A stretch of 45,190 nucleotides of DNA from Lachnospiraceae bacterium (GCA_014804615.1 JAAUZL010000025.1:27754-72943); one strand, 5' to 3'; positions 28,164 to 37,627 are shown, numbered from the stretch's first letter. Numbers and translations: made by a program. The notes: generated from the letters alone by a model not told the origin.

Positions 28164-30501
28164 AGAAAAAATTTCTCTGGATGAAATAACACATGCAGTT
28201 AGGGCTTCTCAAGCAGTTTTGCAATATGGCGTCGGAGCAATGGTTGATTTTCCGGAACAAACACTTATGACGGCAGCACCGGAAACTTGGAATACAAGTG
28301 TCAAAGAAATACATGATGAGCGGTTAGAAAAAGTGCTTCATGTTGATTATTTTGGAATGCCGGGCAGTAAAGATGAAGGGAGATTTCAAAGTGGTATTTC
28401 ATATACAAGATTTCCGGAATGGTATTTTTGCCCGAAATGCAGAAGTTTTAAGCCTATTGGTGAATGGGTGAATGAATATTTAAAATCGCCTAAGATGAAG
28501 AAAAAAGCGGAGCGAGACCCATATATGGTCAACAGACTTCAATGTCCTACATGTCTTCAGGACTTAGTAGTTGCACGTATTGTTGTTGCGTGCGGTCATG
28601 GACATATTGATGATTTCCCTTGGATAAAATGGGTTCATGCGAGAAATCTAATGGGTTCAAAAAAGGTATGTGAACATCCGAAACTTAAGTTTACAACTAG
28701 TGCGTCATCTACGGAAGGACTGGAAGGATTAACAATTACTTGTATCAATTGTAATTGTAAAACAACTCTAAAAGGAGCGTTTGATAAAAATGCACTGGAT
28801 AAATTAGATAAAAAAACAAGTTTTGAATATGGATTTAATTGTACGGGGAGGCATCCGTGGAAAAATGAAAAAAGCGCATGTGACGAATATCCACATGTGC
28901 TACAGAGAGGTAGTTCTTCTGTTTACTTTCCTATTTCAATGAGTTCGCTGGTTATTCCGCCGTATTCTAGCAGATTGACGAGTGATGTGCAAAATAGCCA
29001 ATCTTTTTCTGATTTGAAAAAGGCAATAACTGAGTCAATAAAAACATTGAATTCTTTAGGGACTCCGATTACACAGGAAATGAAAGATAATGCTATAGTT
29101 GCAAAAATTGAAGAATTTACAAAAAGGATAGCATTAGAAATCGGAAAACCGGAAAAACAAATTCGGGGTATTCTGGAAAGAAGATGGAATAGATCTGATG
29201 ATCCTGAATATACAACAAATAGTGTGAAATATCGATCAGAAGAGTATGTTGCTCTTAACGGAGAAGTAGGCGCTTCTGATAAGACAGGTGAATTTATTAG
29301 AGAATCTACAAACATTAAAGATTATGATCTTCCGTTTGTGAAAAGTATTAGTTTGATACATAAAGTAAGAGAAGTTCAGGCACTTATCGGCTTTTCTCGT
29401 TTGGAACCGGTAGACAGTGATAATCTTGATGATAGCGACAAGATTATTGCTATAAATGTAAAGGAAAAGGAAACTAATTGGTATCCAGGGTATGAGGTTA
29501 GAGGCGAGGGTATTTTTATCGAGTTTTGTGAGGATGATATTGATGCGTGGAGAAATGAGAACCAGATAATAGGGCAGAGAGTAGATTTATTAAATGAAAA
29601 TTACAGAAAGTCATATTATGGAGCTAAAAAACCAAGAGAAATCACTGCAAAATTTCTGCTTTTACATACTATATCTCATTTACTTATGAAACAATTGAGC
29701 TTTGAGTGCGGATATAGTATCGCATCTATAAAAGAGCGTATTTATTGTAGTGAACCTTCGGATGGATGCTCTATGTCCGGCATATTTATTTACACAGCCA
29801 GTGGAGATTCTGAGGGGACGTTGGGTGGGTTGGTGCGACAGGGTAGAGCAGATGTATTTCCGACAATATTTAGAAAGGCAATTGAAACAGCGATGGCATG
29901 TTCTAATGACCCAGTGTGCAGTTTAAGCCAAGGACAAGGGCGAGATTCACTTAATTTATCAGCCTGTTATTCATGTGCTTTGGTACCAGAGACAAGCTGT
30001 GAGGAATTTAACGTTTTTTTGGACAGAGGAGTAGTAATAGGAACTTTTGAAAATCCCTTAATCGGGTTTTATTCGCAACAAGTTAATGGCGGAAAACGAT
30101 GGAGAATGATAAATAGGAAAGAAAAGAAAGTAAAAGAGCAACAGGCTTTAATTATTTCGGATTACGGGATTGATATGTCGAATTCCGATTACGCGGATGT
30201 ATGGAGTAATATTCGTCAGTTTTCTGATGATGAAAAAGAACAAAAGTTACTTAAGGAACTTGTAGAGCACAAGGCGGAGTTTACAAATAAGGAAAAACCA
30301 AGATGGAGATGTACAATACAAGTCATTGGCATTGATAGAAGCATAAGCGTTGATCTTGTTTGGCAAAAATCAAAAGTGATGTTCTTTGCATCTGAAAATA
30401 AAGATGAATATAAATCGGTCATTATGACAGGATGGAAAAGTTTTTGTGGCAATGAGGATGTTAACTGGAATGATATTCTAGTCAGCTTGGAGGAAAAGTA
30501 A
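28153..30501 (+). CDS. drmB: DISARM protein DrmB (DUF1998)
   Basis: A 782-residue zinc-binding partner of DrmA. Pairs of cysteines at 93/96 (CPKC) and 131/134 (CPTC) precede VACGHGHIDDFPWIKWVH, and CINCNCK follows; the C-terminal DUF1998 region has CNDPVCSLSQGQGRDSLNL, then ACYSCALVPETSCEEFN and FLDRGVVIG. These are the hallmarks of DrmB. The ATG overlaps drmA by 11 nt and its stop is 4 nt before the NERD helicase gene, whose ribosome site (GGAGGAAAAG) lies inside drmB. Confidence 0.92.
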   Translation: MEIKEKISLDEITHAVRASQAVLQYGVGAMVDFPEQTLMTAAPETWNTSVKEIHDERLEKVLHVDYFGMPGSKDEGRFQSGISYTRFPEWYFCPKCRSFKPIGEWVNEYLKSPKMKKKAERDPYMVNRLQCPTCLQDLVVARIVVACGHGHIDDFPWIKWVHARNLMGSKKVCEHPKLKFTTSASSTEGLEGLTITCINCNCKTTLKGAFDKNALDKLDKKTSFEYGFNCTGRHPWKNEKSACDEYPHVLQRGSSSVYFPISMSSLVIPPYSSRLTSDVQNSQSFSDLKKAITESIKTLNSLGTPITQEMKDNAIVAKIEEFTKRIALEIGKPEKQIRGILERRWNRSDDPEYTTNSVKYRSEEYVALNGEVGASDKTGEFIRESTNIKDYDLPFVKSISLIHKVREVQALIGFSRLEPVDSDNLDDSDKIIAINVKEKETNWYPGYEVRGEGIFIEFCEDDIDAWRNENQIIGQRVDLLNENYRKSYYGAKKPREITAKFLLLHTISHLLMKQLSFECGYSIASIKERIYCSEPSDGCSMSGIFIYTASGDSEGTLGGLVRQGRADVFPTIFRKAIETAMACSNDPVCSLSQGQGRDSLNLSACYSCALVPETSCEEFNVFLDRGVVIGTFENPLIGFYSQQVNGGKRWRMINRKEKKVKEQQALIISDYGIDMSNSDYADVWSNIRQFSDDEKEQKLLKELVEHKAEFTNKEKPRWRCTIQVIGIDRSISVDLVWQKSKVMFFASENKDEYKSVIMTGWKSFCGNEDVNWNDILVSLEEK

Positions 30502-30505
30502 AATA

Positions 30506-32209
30506 ATGGCAATAATGATTCCGAAACTTCCCAGAGATTATGAACCTGCAAGTTTAGAGGGAGAAATGTTTGAGGCATTATCAAGATTATCAGAAGACTA
30601 TTATGTGATACATTCATTTAAGAATGTATTTGTGAAAGATAATATTTTGCACGAGGGAGAGACGGACTTTATTATTTTTAATCCAAACGATGGAATTATT
30701 TGTATTGAGGCTAAAGCAGGACAAGTAAAATATTCAGCAGGAGAATGGCAATATTCTACAGGAAAACCGATGAAGCATGGAGGACCGTATAATCAAGCGG
30801 CCCAAAATAAATGGGATTTGTTGGCGGTGATTCGAAGCAGTTCGCTCAATAAATTGCAATATCGAATTAAGCTATTACATGCAGTGTGGTTTCCGTCAAT
30901 AAAGGAAAGCGATATGGAATCAAACAGATTTCCAGCGGAATTTGACAGGAATATTACGCTTACAATGGAAGCACTACATGATCCGATAACGGCAATTAAG
31001 AAGATTTTTGAGATTGAGCTTGAAAACAATATAAAGACAGACTTAAGCAGCAATGATGTGGAACGTTTATTACGAGAAGTTATTTGTCCGGAATTTAACA
31101 TATTTCCGACATGTACTTTTGGTATTGATTTAAAGAAAATAGTCTTTCACAGATTGCTAAAAGAGCAACAGGGATTGCTTAATTACTTGACGGATCAGAG
31201 AAGCGCTGTAATTAACGGAGCAGCGGGAACCGGCAAAACTATGATAGCTGTTGAAAAAGCCATGCGACATGCCAGAGTCGGACAAAAAGTTTTATTTTTG
31301 TGTTATAATACATATTTACGAGAATATTTAGTTGAGAAATATTATCATGAAAATATTGATTATTATACAGTGGCTGGATTTGCATGTTGTCTTTGTGACT
31401 GTAAGGAACCTGATTATAAAGCTGCTGCGGATAAAATATTTGAATTATATTTGAAAGAAACATTTCAATATACTCATGTGATAGTGGATGAAGGACAAGA
31501 CTTTGGTGCCGACCAAATAGAGGAGGCTGAGCTATTACAAAATATTCATGATATCATGATAGATAGTGATAATGCGAATGGCACATTTTATGTTTTTTAT
31601 GATAAGTTACAATTGGTTCAAGCTGAGAAGGTGCCGAAATATATAGCTGATGCGGAGTGCAAACTTACCTTATATAAAAACTGCAGAAATACGGAAAATA
31701 TTGCCATTACATCTTTAAAGCCCATTACAGAGCGTAGAGCAATATTGTATGAGGGGGCTGTTAAAGGTGAGCCGGCAAGGATACATTTTCGATCGGATTC
31801 GAATTGCGTAATAGAGCGAGTGAAAGAAATTATACAAGGTCTTGAAGATAGAGGCATATTTGATATAGTTATATTAACATGTGATACAGAAAAAAGAAGT
31901 ATTTTAGCAGAGGTTGTTAAAAACGGGAAATTTCAAAAGAAACTTTTTACTACATGCAGAAAGTTTAAGGGACTTGAAGCTGATGCTATAATTTTGGTGG
32001 ATATAACAGTAAGTACTTTTCTGTCTGAAAATGTATTGAGATATTATGTTGGTGCATCAAGAGCGAGAATATGTCTTGAAATGATAACAACTATGGGGGA
32101 TGAGGAGTGTACAAGTGTTTTGGAAAATATAATTTGTTATAATAATAAGATTAGAAAGCCTAAAAGAGAACTGGCAATAGCTTTAAATGCACTTCCCAAT
32201 ATTGAATGA
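30506..32209 (+). CDS. NERD nuclease-domain / superfamily 1 helicase fusion
   Basis: A 567-residue fusion. Residues about 10-130 form a NERD domain, with GETDFIIFNPNDGIICIEAKAG showing the acidic-x-E-x-K core of nuclease folds. The helicase part has Walker A GAAGTGKT (238-245), Walker B HVIVDEGQDFG (about 322-332) and a UvrD_C_2-like end (CRKFKGLEADAIILVD, then YYVGASRARICLEMI). It starts 4 nt after drmB and its motor differs from DrmA, so it is a second ATPase in the same operon. In described DISARM loci this position is usually taken by the phospholipase-D nuclease DrmC; the NERD domain may replace it. Close composition match to the drm genes suggests they moved together. Confidence 0.88.
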   Translation: MAIMIPKLPRDYEPASLEGEMFEALSRLSEDYYVIHSFKNVFVKDNILHEGETDFIIFNPNDGIICIEAKAGQVKYSAGEWQYSTGKPMKHGGPYNQAAQNKWDLLAVIRSSSLNKLQYRIKLLHAVWFPSIKESDMESNRFPAEFDRNITLTMEALHDPITAIKKIFEIELENNIKTDLSSNDVERLLREVICPEFNIFPTCTFGIDLKKIVFHRLLKEQQGLLNYLTDQRSAVINGAAGTGKTMIAVEKAMRHARVGQKVLFLCYNTYLREYLVEKYYHENIDYYTVAGFACCLCDCKEPDYKAAADKIFELYLKETFQYTHVIVDEGQDFGADQIEEAELLQNIHDIMIDSDNANGTFYVFYDKLQLVQAEKVPKYIADAECKLTLYKNCRNTENIAITSLKPITERRAILYEGAVKGEPARIHFRSDSNCVIERVKEIIQGLEDRGIFDIVILTCDTEKRSILAEVVKNGKFQKKLFTTCRKFKGLEADAIILVDITVSTFLSENVLRYYVGASRARICLEMITTMGDEECTSVLENIICYNNKIRKPKRELAIALNALPNIE

Positions 32210-32376
32210 AGATTGTTATCAAAAATTGGGGGATATTTTGTTGGTGTAGATGAATGATTATATGTGTAATTTATGAAAAAGTTTGAGCCGAATAATGTGT
32301 TATCTGATTAAATTTGATTATTTAGAAGATTATTTTATGTCAGAAACAGGGAAAAATGACATGAGGAAAAAATATA

Positions 32377-33090
32377 ATGAATGAGTATGTACTTATGGCG
32401 TATTACAAAAAATATCTAAAAGAGATACGAAAGGTTTCCGATTCAACTGTGAAACATTATCAGGATGCATTGAAATATATCTCACAATATCTGGTTAAAA
32501 AGGGAAAATTAAGACAGACAGTGTATGAAGTTCAGGATATTGGCGAATTGGAAGTTATTAAGGCGTATCTTTATTCAGAGCAGGAATTTATAGAGTTGGA
32601 CAAGCGCGGGCATCAAATGTATAGTGCCGGATTCAATCATTATTATAAATTTGCCAGTGGAGAGGGCTTTTCCAATATTCGGCGACAGATTGAGATGATG
32701 GATATAGAAGTGCCGATACCAGGGAAAAATATTGGCAACGTGGAAAACTGGAAACGCTCTTCGATTATTAAAATGCAGTCTATTGAATCAGCAGGATATC
32801 AATGTGAGATTAGTCCAAAACACACGACTTTTACATCTAAAAGTTCAGGACATCAGTATATGGAGGGGCATCATGCGTTGCCAATGAAATATCAAGATAA
32901 ATTTGAAAAAAGTCTTGATGTATATGCCAATATTATTTGCTTATGTCCGATTTGCCATAGACTTCTTCATTACGGAGTCGCTTCTGAGAAAGAAAATGTA
33001 TTGGACAAAATTTATTACGATAGATCAAAACGGTTGGCTGTAAGTGGGATTAAAGTCAGTAGATCCGAATTTGAGAGTTTGGCAATTTAG
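32377..33090 (+). CDS. HNH endonuclease
   Basis: A 237-residue protein. The C-terminal half is an HNH nuclease: zinc-ligand-like Cys143, catalytic His in EGHHALPM (165-166), Asn185 (VYANIICLC) and C-x2-C-H with Cys190 and Cys193, then RLLHYG. The N-terminal ~110 residues (YYKKYLKEIRKVSDSTVKHY) resemble the helical core-binding domain of tyrosine recombinases, but no recombinase catalytic domain follows. AT-rich like the drm genes. GAGGAAAA precedes ATG 32377, 167 nt after the NERD helicase. It may be a restriction-type nuclease of the same island; target is unknown. Confidence 0.87.
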   Translation: MNEYVLMAYYKKYLKEIRKVSDSTVKHYQDALKYISQYLVKKGKLRQTVYEVQDIGELEVIKAYLYSEQEFIELDKRGHQMYSAGFNHYYKFASGEGFSNIRRQIEMMDIEVPIPGKNIGNVENWKRSSIIKMQSIESAGYQCEISPKHTTFTSKSSGHQYMEGHHALPMKYQDKFEKSLDVYANIICLCPICHRLLHYGVASEKENVLDKIYYDRSKRLAVSGIKVSRSEFESLAI

Positions 33091-33223
33091 CAGTGAAAGT
33101 TTTTTGTTAATCCTATTGAGATATAGCATGTGAAAATTTGTCATAGAATTCATTTATGTCTGAGTTTAAAAGATTGTGATAAGCAATTGCAACTATAGTC
33201 GTTTAATAAAGAAGGGATATGCT

Positions 33224-33811
33224 GTGTCCGAAACTCTTAATTATTACAACCAAAATGCCGATCAATTCTGCGAAAACACCATATCTGTAGAATTTTCAGC
33301 CACCCAGAACCGCTTCTTATCCCATCTCCCTGCCGCCGCACACATCCTCGACTTCGGCTGCGGTTCCGGTCGTGACACAAAAGCCTTTCTCGAACAGGGC
33401 TATCATGTAGAGGCCATAGATGGCTCAGAAGAGTTGTGTAAACTAGCGTCCCAATACACAGGTATTCAGGTGCGTCACATGCTTTTTCAAGAGTTATCTG
33501 CGGTATCCGAGTACGATGGTATCTGGGCATGTTCCTCTATTCTGCATCTTTCGCGGGATGAATTGTTTGATGTTATGCGCAAAATGGCTACTGCTTTGAA
33601 GCCGAATGGTATTATCTACACATCCTTTAAGTACGGAACCTTTTCGGGAGAGAGAAACGGACGCTATTTTACGGATATGACGGAGGAGACATTTGCAAAT
33701 TTTATAAGTAAAATAGAGGATCTACAAGTAGAAGAAGAATGGATAACTTCCGATGTACGTCCGGGGAGAAGTGAAGAAAAATGGCTCAATTTGATCTTAC
33801 GAAAAAAATAG
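33224..33811 (+). CDS. SAM-dependent methyltransferase
   Basis: A class I (Rossmann) methyltransferase of about 195 residues. The SAM-binding motif is LDFGCGSGRDTKAFLEQGYHV, followed by AIDGSEELCKLA and a strand DGIWACSSILHLSRDEL typical of small-molecule/protein methylases. No DNA-methylase NPPY or PCQ motif is present. I choose GTG 33224, which has AAGGGA at 33212-33217; the open frame extends back to GTG 33176 without a ribosome site. The 3' end overlaps the helicase gene by 31 nt, so both are translated together. The GC-richer codons differ from the drm genes. Confidence 0.85.
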   Translation: MSETLNYYNQNADQFCENTISVEFSATQNRFLSHLPAAAHILDFGCGSGRDTKAFLEQGYHVEAIDGSEELCKLASQYTGIQVRHMLFQELSAVSEYDGIWACSSILHLSRDELFDVMRKMATALKPNGIIYTSFKYGTFSGERNGRYFTDMTEETFANFISKIEDLQVEEEWITSDVRPGRSEEKWLNLILRKK

Positions 33812-36327
33812 ATATTGATGAGACACAGGCAACACAATTACATATAGAGTCTATTGAACCGACAGACGTGATGACAGGAGATCGTAATAGGAGGCGTTTT
33901 CTGTATTACCAGTTAAAAATGAGTATGCAGAATGCTGTTCGCATTGATATTATTGTCTCTTTTTTAATGGAATCAGGCGTGAAAATGATTTTGAAAGATC
34001 TGCGGGCGGCATTGGACAGAGGTGTGCAAATTCGCATTCTTACGGGCAATTACTTGGGAATTACACAGCCTTCGGCTTTGTTTCTGATTAAGAAAGAACT
34101 GGGAGATCGAATTGATTTAAGATTTTATAATGACAAAGAACGGTCATTTCATCCGAAAGCATATATTTTTCATTATGAAAACAGTGGAGAGATATTTATA
34201 GGTTCTTCCAATATTTCCAAAAGTGCACTGACCTCTGGGATAGAATGGAACTACCGATTCAGCAGTCTGGCTGACGGTGAAAATTTCAGATTGTTCTACG
34301 AGACTTTTTTTGATTTGTTTGAGCATCATTCGATTGTGATTGATGATGCGGAGTTGACTGCCTATTCCCGTAACTGGCACAAACCTGCGGTTTCCAAGGA
34401 TCTGGCAAGATATGACGACTTGGAGAATGGGATTAACAGAGCCGCAACAAATGAGATTATTGACACTGTCGGCGACACAAAAAAGGAAACATTCTTTCAG
34501 CCAAGAGGAGCGCAGATAGAGGCTTTATACGCTTTGGAGAACAGCCGGGCAGAGGGTGCGGTAAAGGGCTTGGTTCAGGCGGCTACGGGGATAGGAAAAA
34601 CCTACTTAGCGGCCTTTGATTCTGCGCCGTATAAGCGTGTATTGTTTGTGGCGCACCGGGAAGAGATATTACAACAGGCGGCGGTGTCATTTCAAAATGT
34701 AAGGCAATCGAAGGATTACGGATTTTTTAACGGGAAGCAGAAAGATACGGATAAAGCGGTTATTTTTGCATCGGTGGCGACACTTGGCAGAGAGGAATAT
34801 CTGAGGAAAGAGTATTTTCCCTCGGATTATTTTGATTATCTGGTGATTGATGAATTTCATCATGCCGTCAACGATCAATACCAAAGAATTGTGAATTATT
34901 TCAAGCCTCAGTTTTTGCTGGGGCTTACTGCTACGCCTGAGAGAATGGATGGCAGGAATATTTACGAAATCTGTGATTACAACGTACCCTATGAAATTTC
35001 TTTAAAAGAGGCAATCAATAAAGGCATATTGGTTCCGTTTCACTACTACGGAATCTATGATGAGACTGATTATTCTTCCCTGCATCTCGTGAAGGGGCGT
35101 TATGATGAAAAGGAACTGAATGAGACATACATCGGCAATGTCAGAAGATATGATTTGATTTATAAATATTACATGAAATACCATTCCAAGCGAGCGTTGG
35201 GTTTTTGTTGCTCCAGACAGCATGCGGAGGAGATGGCAAAAGAATTTTGCGCAAGAGGTATTGAATCTGTAGCGGTATACAGCAATGCGGACGGCGACTT
35301 TTCCGAGAATAGGGACAAGGCTATTGCAAAGCTGAAAAATCAGGAAATCAAAGTGATCTTTTCAGTGGATATGTTTAATGAAGGCGTGGATATTGCGGCA
35401 CTTGATATGGTTATGTTTTTACGTCCGACAGAATCTCCTATTGTATTTTTGCAGCAGTTGGGGCGCGGGCTGCGTACCTGCCGAGGCAAAGAGTATCTGA
35501 ATGTGCTGGATTTTATCGGTAATTATGAAAAAGCAGGGCGTGCTCCTTTTCTTCTGAGCGGCGAGAGCAGTTACATAGAGCGTGCGGCAGGTGATTATTA
35601 CAGGCTCGAATATCCCGATGATTGTATTGTGGATTTTGACATGAGACTTGTGGATCTTTTTAAGGAACTGGATAGAAAGTCCTTATCGATCAGAGAACGG
35701 ATCAGTTTGGAATATTATAGAGTCAAAGAATTGCTGGATCAAAAGACTCCCACAAGGATGGAACTCTTTACTTATATGGAGGATGAAATTTATCAATATT
35801 GCATGAAACATGCTAAAGAAAATCCGTTTCGACATTATATGGAGTTTTTAAAGGAACTGCATGAATTGTCCGATGAGGAGCAAACGTTGTATCACAGCAT
35901 TGGTCGGGAGTTTTTGTCACTGATTGAGACAACGGATATGCAGAAGGTTTATAAGATGCCGGTTTTGTATAGCTTTTATAATCATGGGAATATTCGAATT
36001 TCAGTCACGGATGATGAAGTGCTGGAGAGCTGGAAAGCATTTTTCAATACAGGGACAAACTGGAAAGATTTAGCGACAGATATATCTTATTCTGATTATC
36101 AGAAGATGACGGATAAACAGCATCTCAGCAAAGCAAAGAGTATGCCGATTAAATTCTTGAAAGCTTCCGGCAAGGGCTTTTTCATAGAGCGAGAAGGTTA
36201 TGCGCTGGCGATCAGGGAGGAAGTGTCCGAAATCATAGAACAGGATGCTTTCAGACGGCAGATGAAAGACATCTTGGAGTATCGGACCATGGAATACTAT
36301 CGGAGGCGGTATGCAGAAGAATCTTAG
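33781..36327 (+). CDS. PLD-nuclease / DEAD-DEAH helicase fusion (DUF3427-like)
   Basis: An 848-residue fusion. The N-terminal ~180 residues form a phospholipase-D-like nuclease domain with H-x-K at His124-Lys126 (FHPKAYIF) and GSSNISKSALTSG. The helicase follows with Walker A in QAATGIGKTYLA (about 266-277), motif II DEFH at 357-360 and motif III GLTATPERMDG; the second RecA half shows FSVDMFNEGVDIAALD and QLGRGLRTC. The remaining ~280 residues are a DUF3427-like helical region. It overlaps the methyltransferase gene by 31 nt and is followed by a terminator. Proteins of this build are common in defence islands; whether it acts with the DISARM genes upstream or forms its own system is open. 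Confidence 0.9.
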   Translation: MAQFDLTKKIDIDETQATQLHIESIEPTDVMTGDRNRRRFLYYQLKMSMQNAVRIDIIVSFLMESGVKMILKDLRAALDRGVQIRILTGNYLGITQPSALFLIKKELGDRIDLRFYNDKERSFHPKAYIFHYENSGEIFIGSSNISKSALTSGIEWNYRFSSLADGENFRLFYETFFDLFEHHSIVIDDAELTAYSRNWHKPAVSKDLARYDDLENGINRAATNEIIDTVGDTKKETFFQPRGAQIEALYALENSRAEGAVKGLVQAATGIGKTYLAAFDSAPYKRVLFVAHREEILQQAAVSFQNVRQSKDYGFFNGKQKDTDKAVIFASVATLGREEYLRKEYFPSDYFDYLVIDEFHHAVNDQYQRIVNYFKPQFLLGLTATPERMDGRNIYEICDYNVPYEISLKEAINKGILVPFHYYGIYDETDYSSLHLVKGRYDEKELNETYIGNVRRYDLIYKYYMKYHSKRALGFCCSRQHAEEMAKEFCARGIESVAVYSNADGDFSENRDKAIAKLKNQEIKVIFSVDMFNEGVDIAALDMVMFLRPTESPIVFLQQLGRGLRTCRGKEYLNVLDFIGNYEKAGRAPFLLSGESSYIERAAGDYYRLEYPDDCIVDFDMRLVDLFKELDRKSLSIRERISLEYYRVKELLDQKTPTRMELFTYMEDEIYQYCMKHAKENPFRHYMEFLKELHELSDEEQTLYHSIGREFLSLIETTDMQKVYKMPVLYSFYNHGNIRISVTDDEVLESWKAFFNTGTNWKDLATDISYSDYQKMTDKQHLSKAKSMPIKFLKASGKGFFIEREGYALAIREEVSEIIEQDAFRRQMKDILEYRTMEYYRRRYAEES

Positions 36328-36343
36328 ACCCTACCGCTTTTTT
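36304..36343 (+). terminator. Intrinsic terminator closing the defence region
   Basis: AGGCGGTA (36304-36311) pairs with TACCGCTT (36332-36339), with the loop spanning the stop codon, and is followed by TTTTTT. The left arm lies in the last codons of the helicase gene. Confidence 0.75.
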
Positions 36344-36354
36344 GTATAGCACTA

Positions 36355-36383
36355 TTGACCAAATTATGGATTATGTGTAAAAT
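36355..36383 (+). promoter_or_regulatory. Promoter of the FecR / cyclase operon
   Basis: TTGACC (36355-36360) and TAAAAT (36378-36383) with a 17-nt spacer, about 90 nt before ATG 36476 and just after the terminator at 36304. Confidence 0.75.
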
Positions 36384-36475
36384 GTAGGTTAGGAAAGTGG
36401 ATATTTATGATATAGTACCGGAATATATGTGTAATAGGATTGTTTTGTTTCAAGTGCGAGAACTGGAGGCGGTAA

Positions 36476-37627
36476 ATGATGCACAGGAAATGGAAGAGCG
36501 TGTCTGCATTGGGAATGGCGTTGCTGCTTGGATGCTTAATGCCGATGCATACGATGCTGGCAGCGGAGGACGATGCAGAAGTGGTTCAGGAGATCGAGGC
36601 GGATTCTGATACCGATGAGGTTTCTGATGATGAGGTAATCTCAGACGATAATGAGAGCCTTGACGATGAAGCGGATGCAGGGGATGAGAATCCCGATGAT
36701 GAAGTAAATGCAGGCGATGAGAACGCTGATGAAGAAATCGATGCAGAGGGCGAGAACGTCGGTGATGATGCGAACGCAGCAGATGAGAACGTCGTTGATG
36801 AAGCGGATACAGACATGGATGGACAGGAAGGCATTCAGCTCATGGCTGCAACAGAGGAGCCGCAGGCAGGGGCTGTAGAGGCTCAGGCGGTCGCTGCCAC
36901 ATCTCTGATTGATATCAAATGGAACGGAAATAGTTACATTTATGATATGGGCGGCAAGATTGATTATCAATATGTGAATAATGCGGATCAGTCGTTTCAG
37001 ATTACAGCAAGTCAGGCGGGACAGGAAGTTTCATTCTCTTACTATTTAGACAGAGTGGAAGATCTTACTGCAGAGGCTAAGAGTGCGTCGGAGATTCAGT
37101 GGCCGGATACACAGCCTACGCCGCTGAAAATTGATCTTGCGGTTAATACAAACTATGTTTTATATGTGAAAGCAGAGGCAGATGGGCAGACTGTGTATGC
37201 CCGGTCCGGCGGCGTTGTGATAGATACCGTAGCGCCTAAGATCGTTGGAGTAGAGGCTGGCAAGGTTTATCCGGCAGGAACTACATTTACAGTGGAAGAT
37301 GACAATTTAGATTATGTCATGGTAAATGAGTCACCTGTAACTCCTGCATCAGATGGCAGTTATAAGGTGAAAGCAAACGGCACAAACTGTATGATCAGGG
37401 CAAAAGACAAGGCTGGAAATGAACAGACCTGCAGTATTACCGTTTTTGGGGAAGAGCCGGAAGATAATACGGTTATTTCCAAGAGTGGAACTTATTCTCT
37501 GAAACCGGGTGTTTCCTATCAGCTGACGGCAGGAAAATGGAAGGTAGGCGGTGACAGCACGGTCTATCAGGGCGGCAGATCTTTTTATGTAAGTTCAAGT
37601 GGTGATTACAGTTTTACGAAACAGTAA
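36476..37627 (+). CDS. Secreted protein with acidic repeats, function unknown
   Basis: A 383-residue exported protein. A signal peptide (KWKSVSALGMALLLGCLMPMHTMLAAED) is followed by an extremely acidic stretch to about residue 120 made of 11-residue repeats. The rest (about 145-383) is beta-rich: an Ig-like segment with VDTVAPKIVGVEAGKVY is recognisable, and a final domain ends SGDYSFTKQ. GGAGGCGG (36465-36472) serves ATG 36476 (or the next ATG at 36479). It is the first gene after the promoter at 36355 and precedes the FecR-domain gene by 39 nt, so it may be an extracellular part of the same signalling unit. Confidence 0.78.
   Translation: MMHRKWKSVSALGMALLLGCLMPMHTMLAAEDDAEVVQEIEADSDTDEVSDDEVISDDNESLDDEADAGDENPDDEVNAGDENADEEIDAEGENVGDDANAADENVVDEADTDMDGQEGIQLMAATEEPQAGAVEAQAVAATSLIDIKWNGNSYIYDMGGKIDYQYVNNADQSFQITASQAGQEVSFSYYLDRVEDLTAEAKSASEIQWPDTQPTPLKIDLAVNTNYVLYVKAEADGQTVYARSGGVVIDTVAPKIVGVEAGKVYPAGTTFTVEDDNLDYVMVNESPVTPASDGSYKVKANGTNCMIRAKDKAGNEQTCSITVFGEEPEDNTVISKSGTYSLKPGVSYQLTAGKWKVGGDSTVYQGGRSFYVSSSGDYSFTKQ
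36662..36793 (+). repeat. Four 33-nt tandem coding repeats
   Basis: Units at 36662, 36695, 36728 and 36761 encode variants of D-D-E-x-x-A-G-D-E-N-x. A fifth partial unit starts at 36794. Units differ at several positions, so the array is not recent. Confidence 0.85.

Noticed and set aside
30506-32209. Calling this gene drmC
   Set aside because: DrmC is a phospholipase-D protein with HxK motifs; this protein has a NERD domain and a superfamily 1 helicase instead.
32377-32700. Integrase for the island
   Set aside because: Only an N-terminal domain resembles tyrosine recombinases; the R-H-R-Y catalytic residues are absent and an HNH domain follows.
36662-36793. CRISPR-like array
   Set aside because: The 33-nt units are contiguous, in frame and coding, without spacers.
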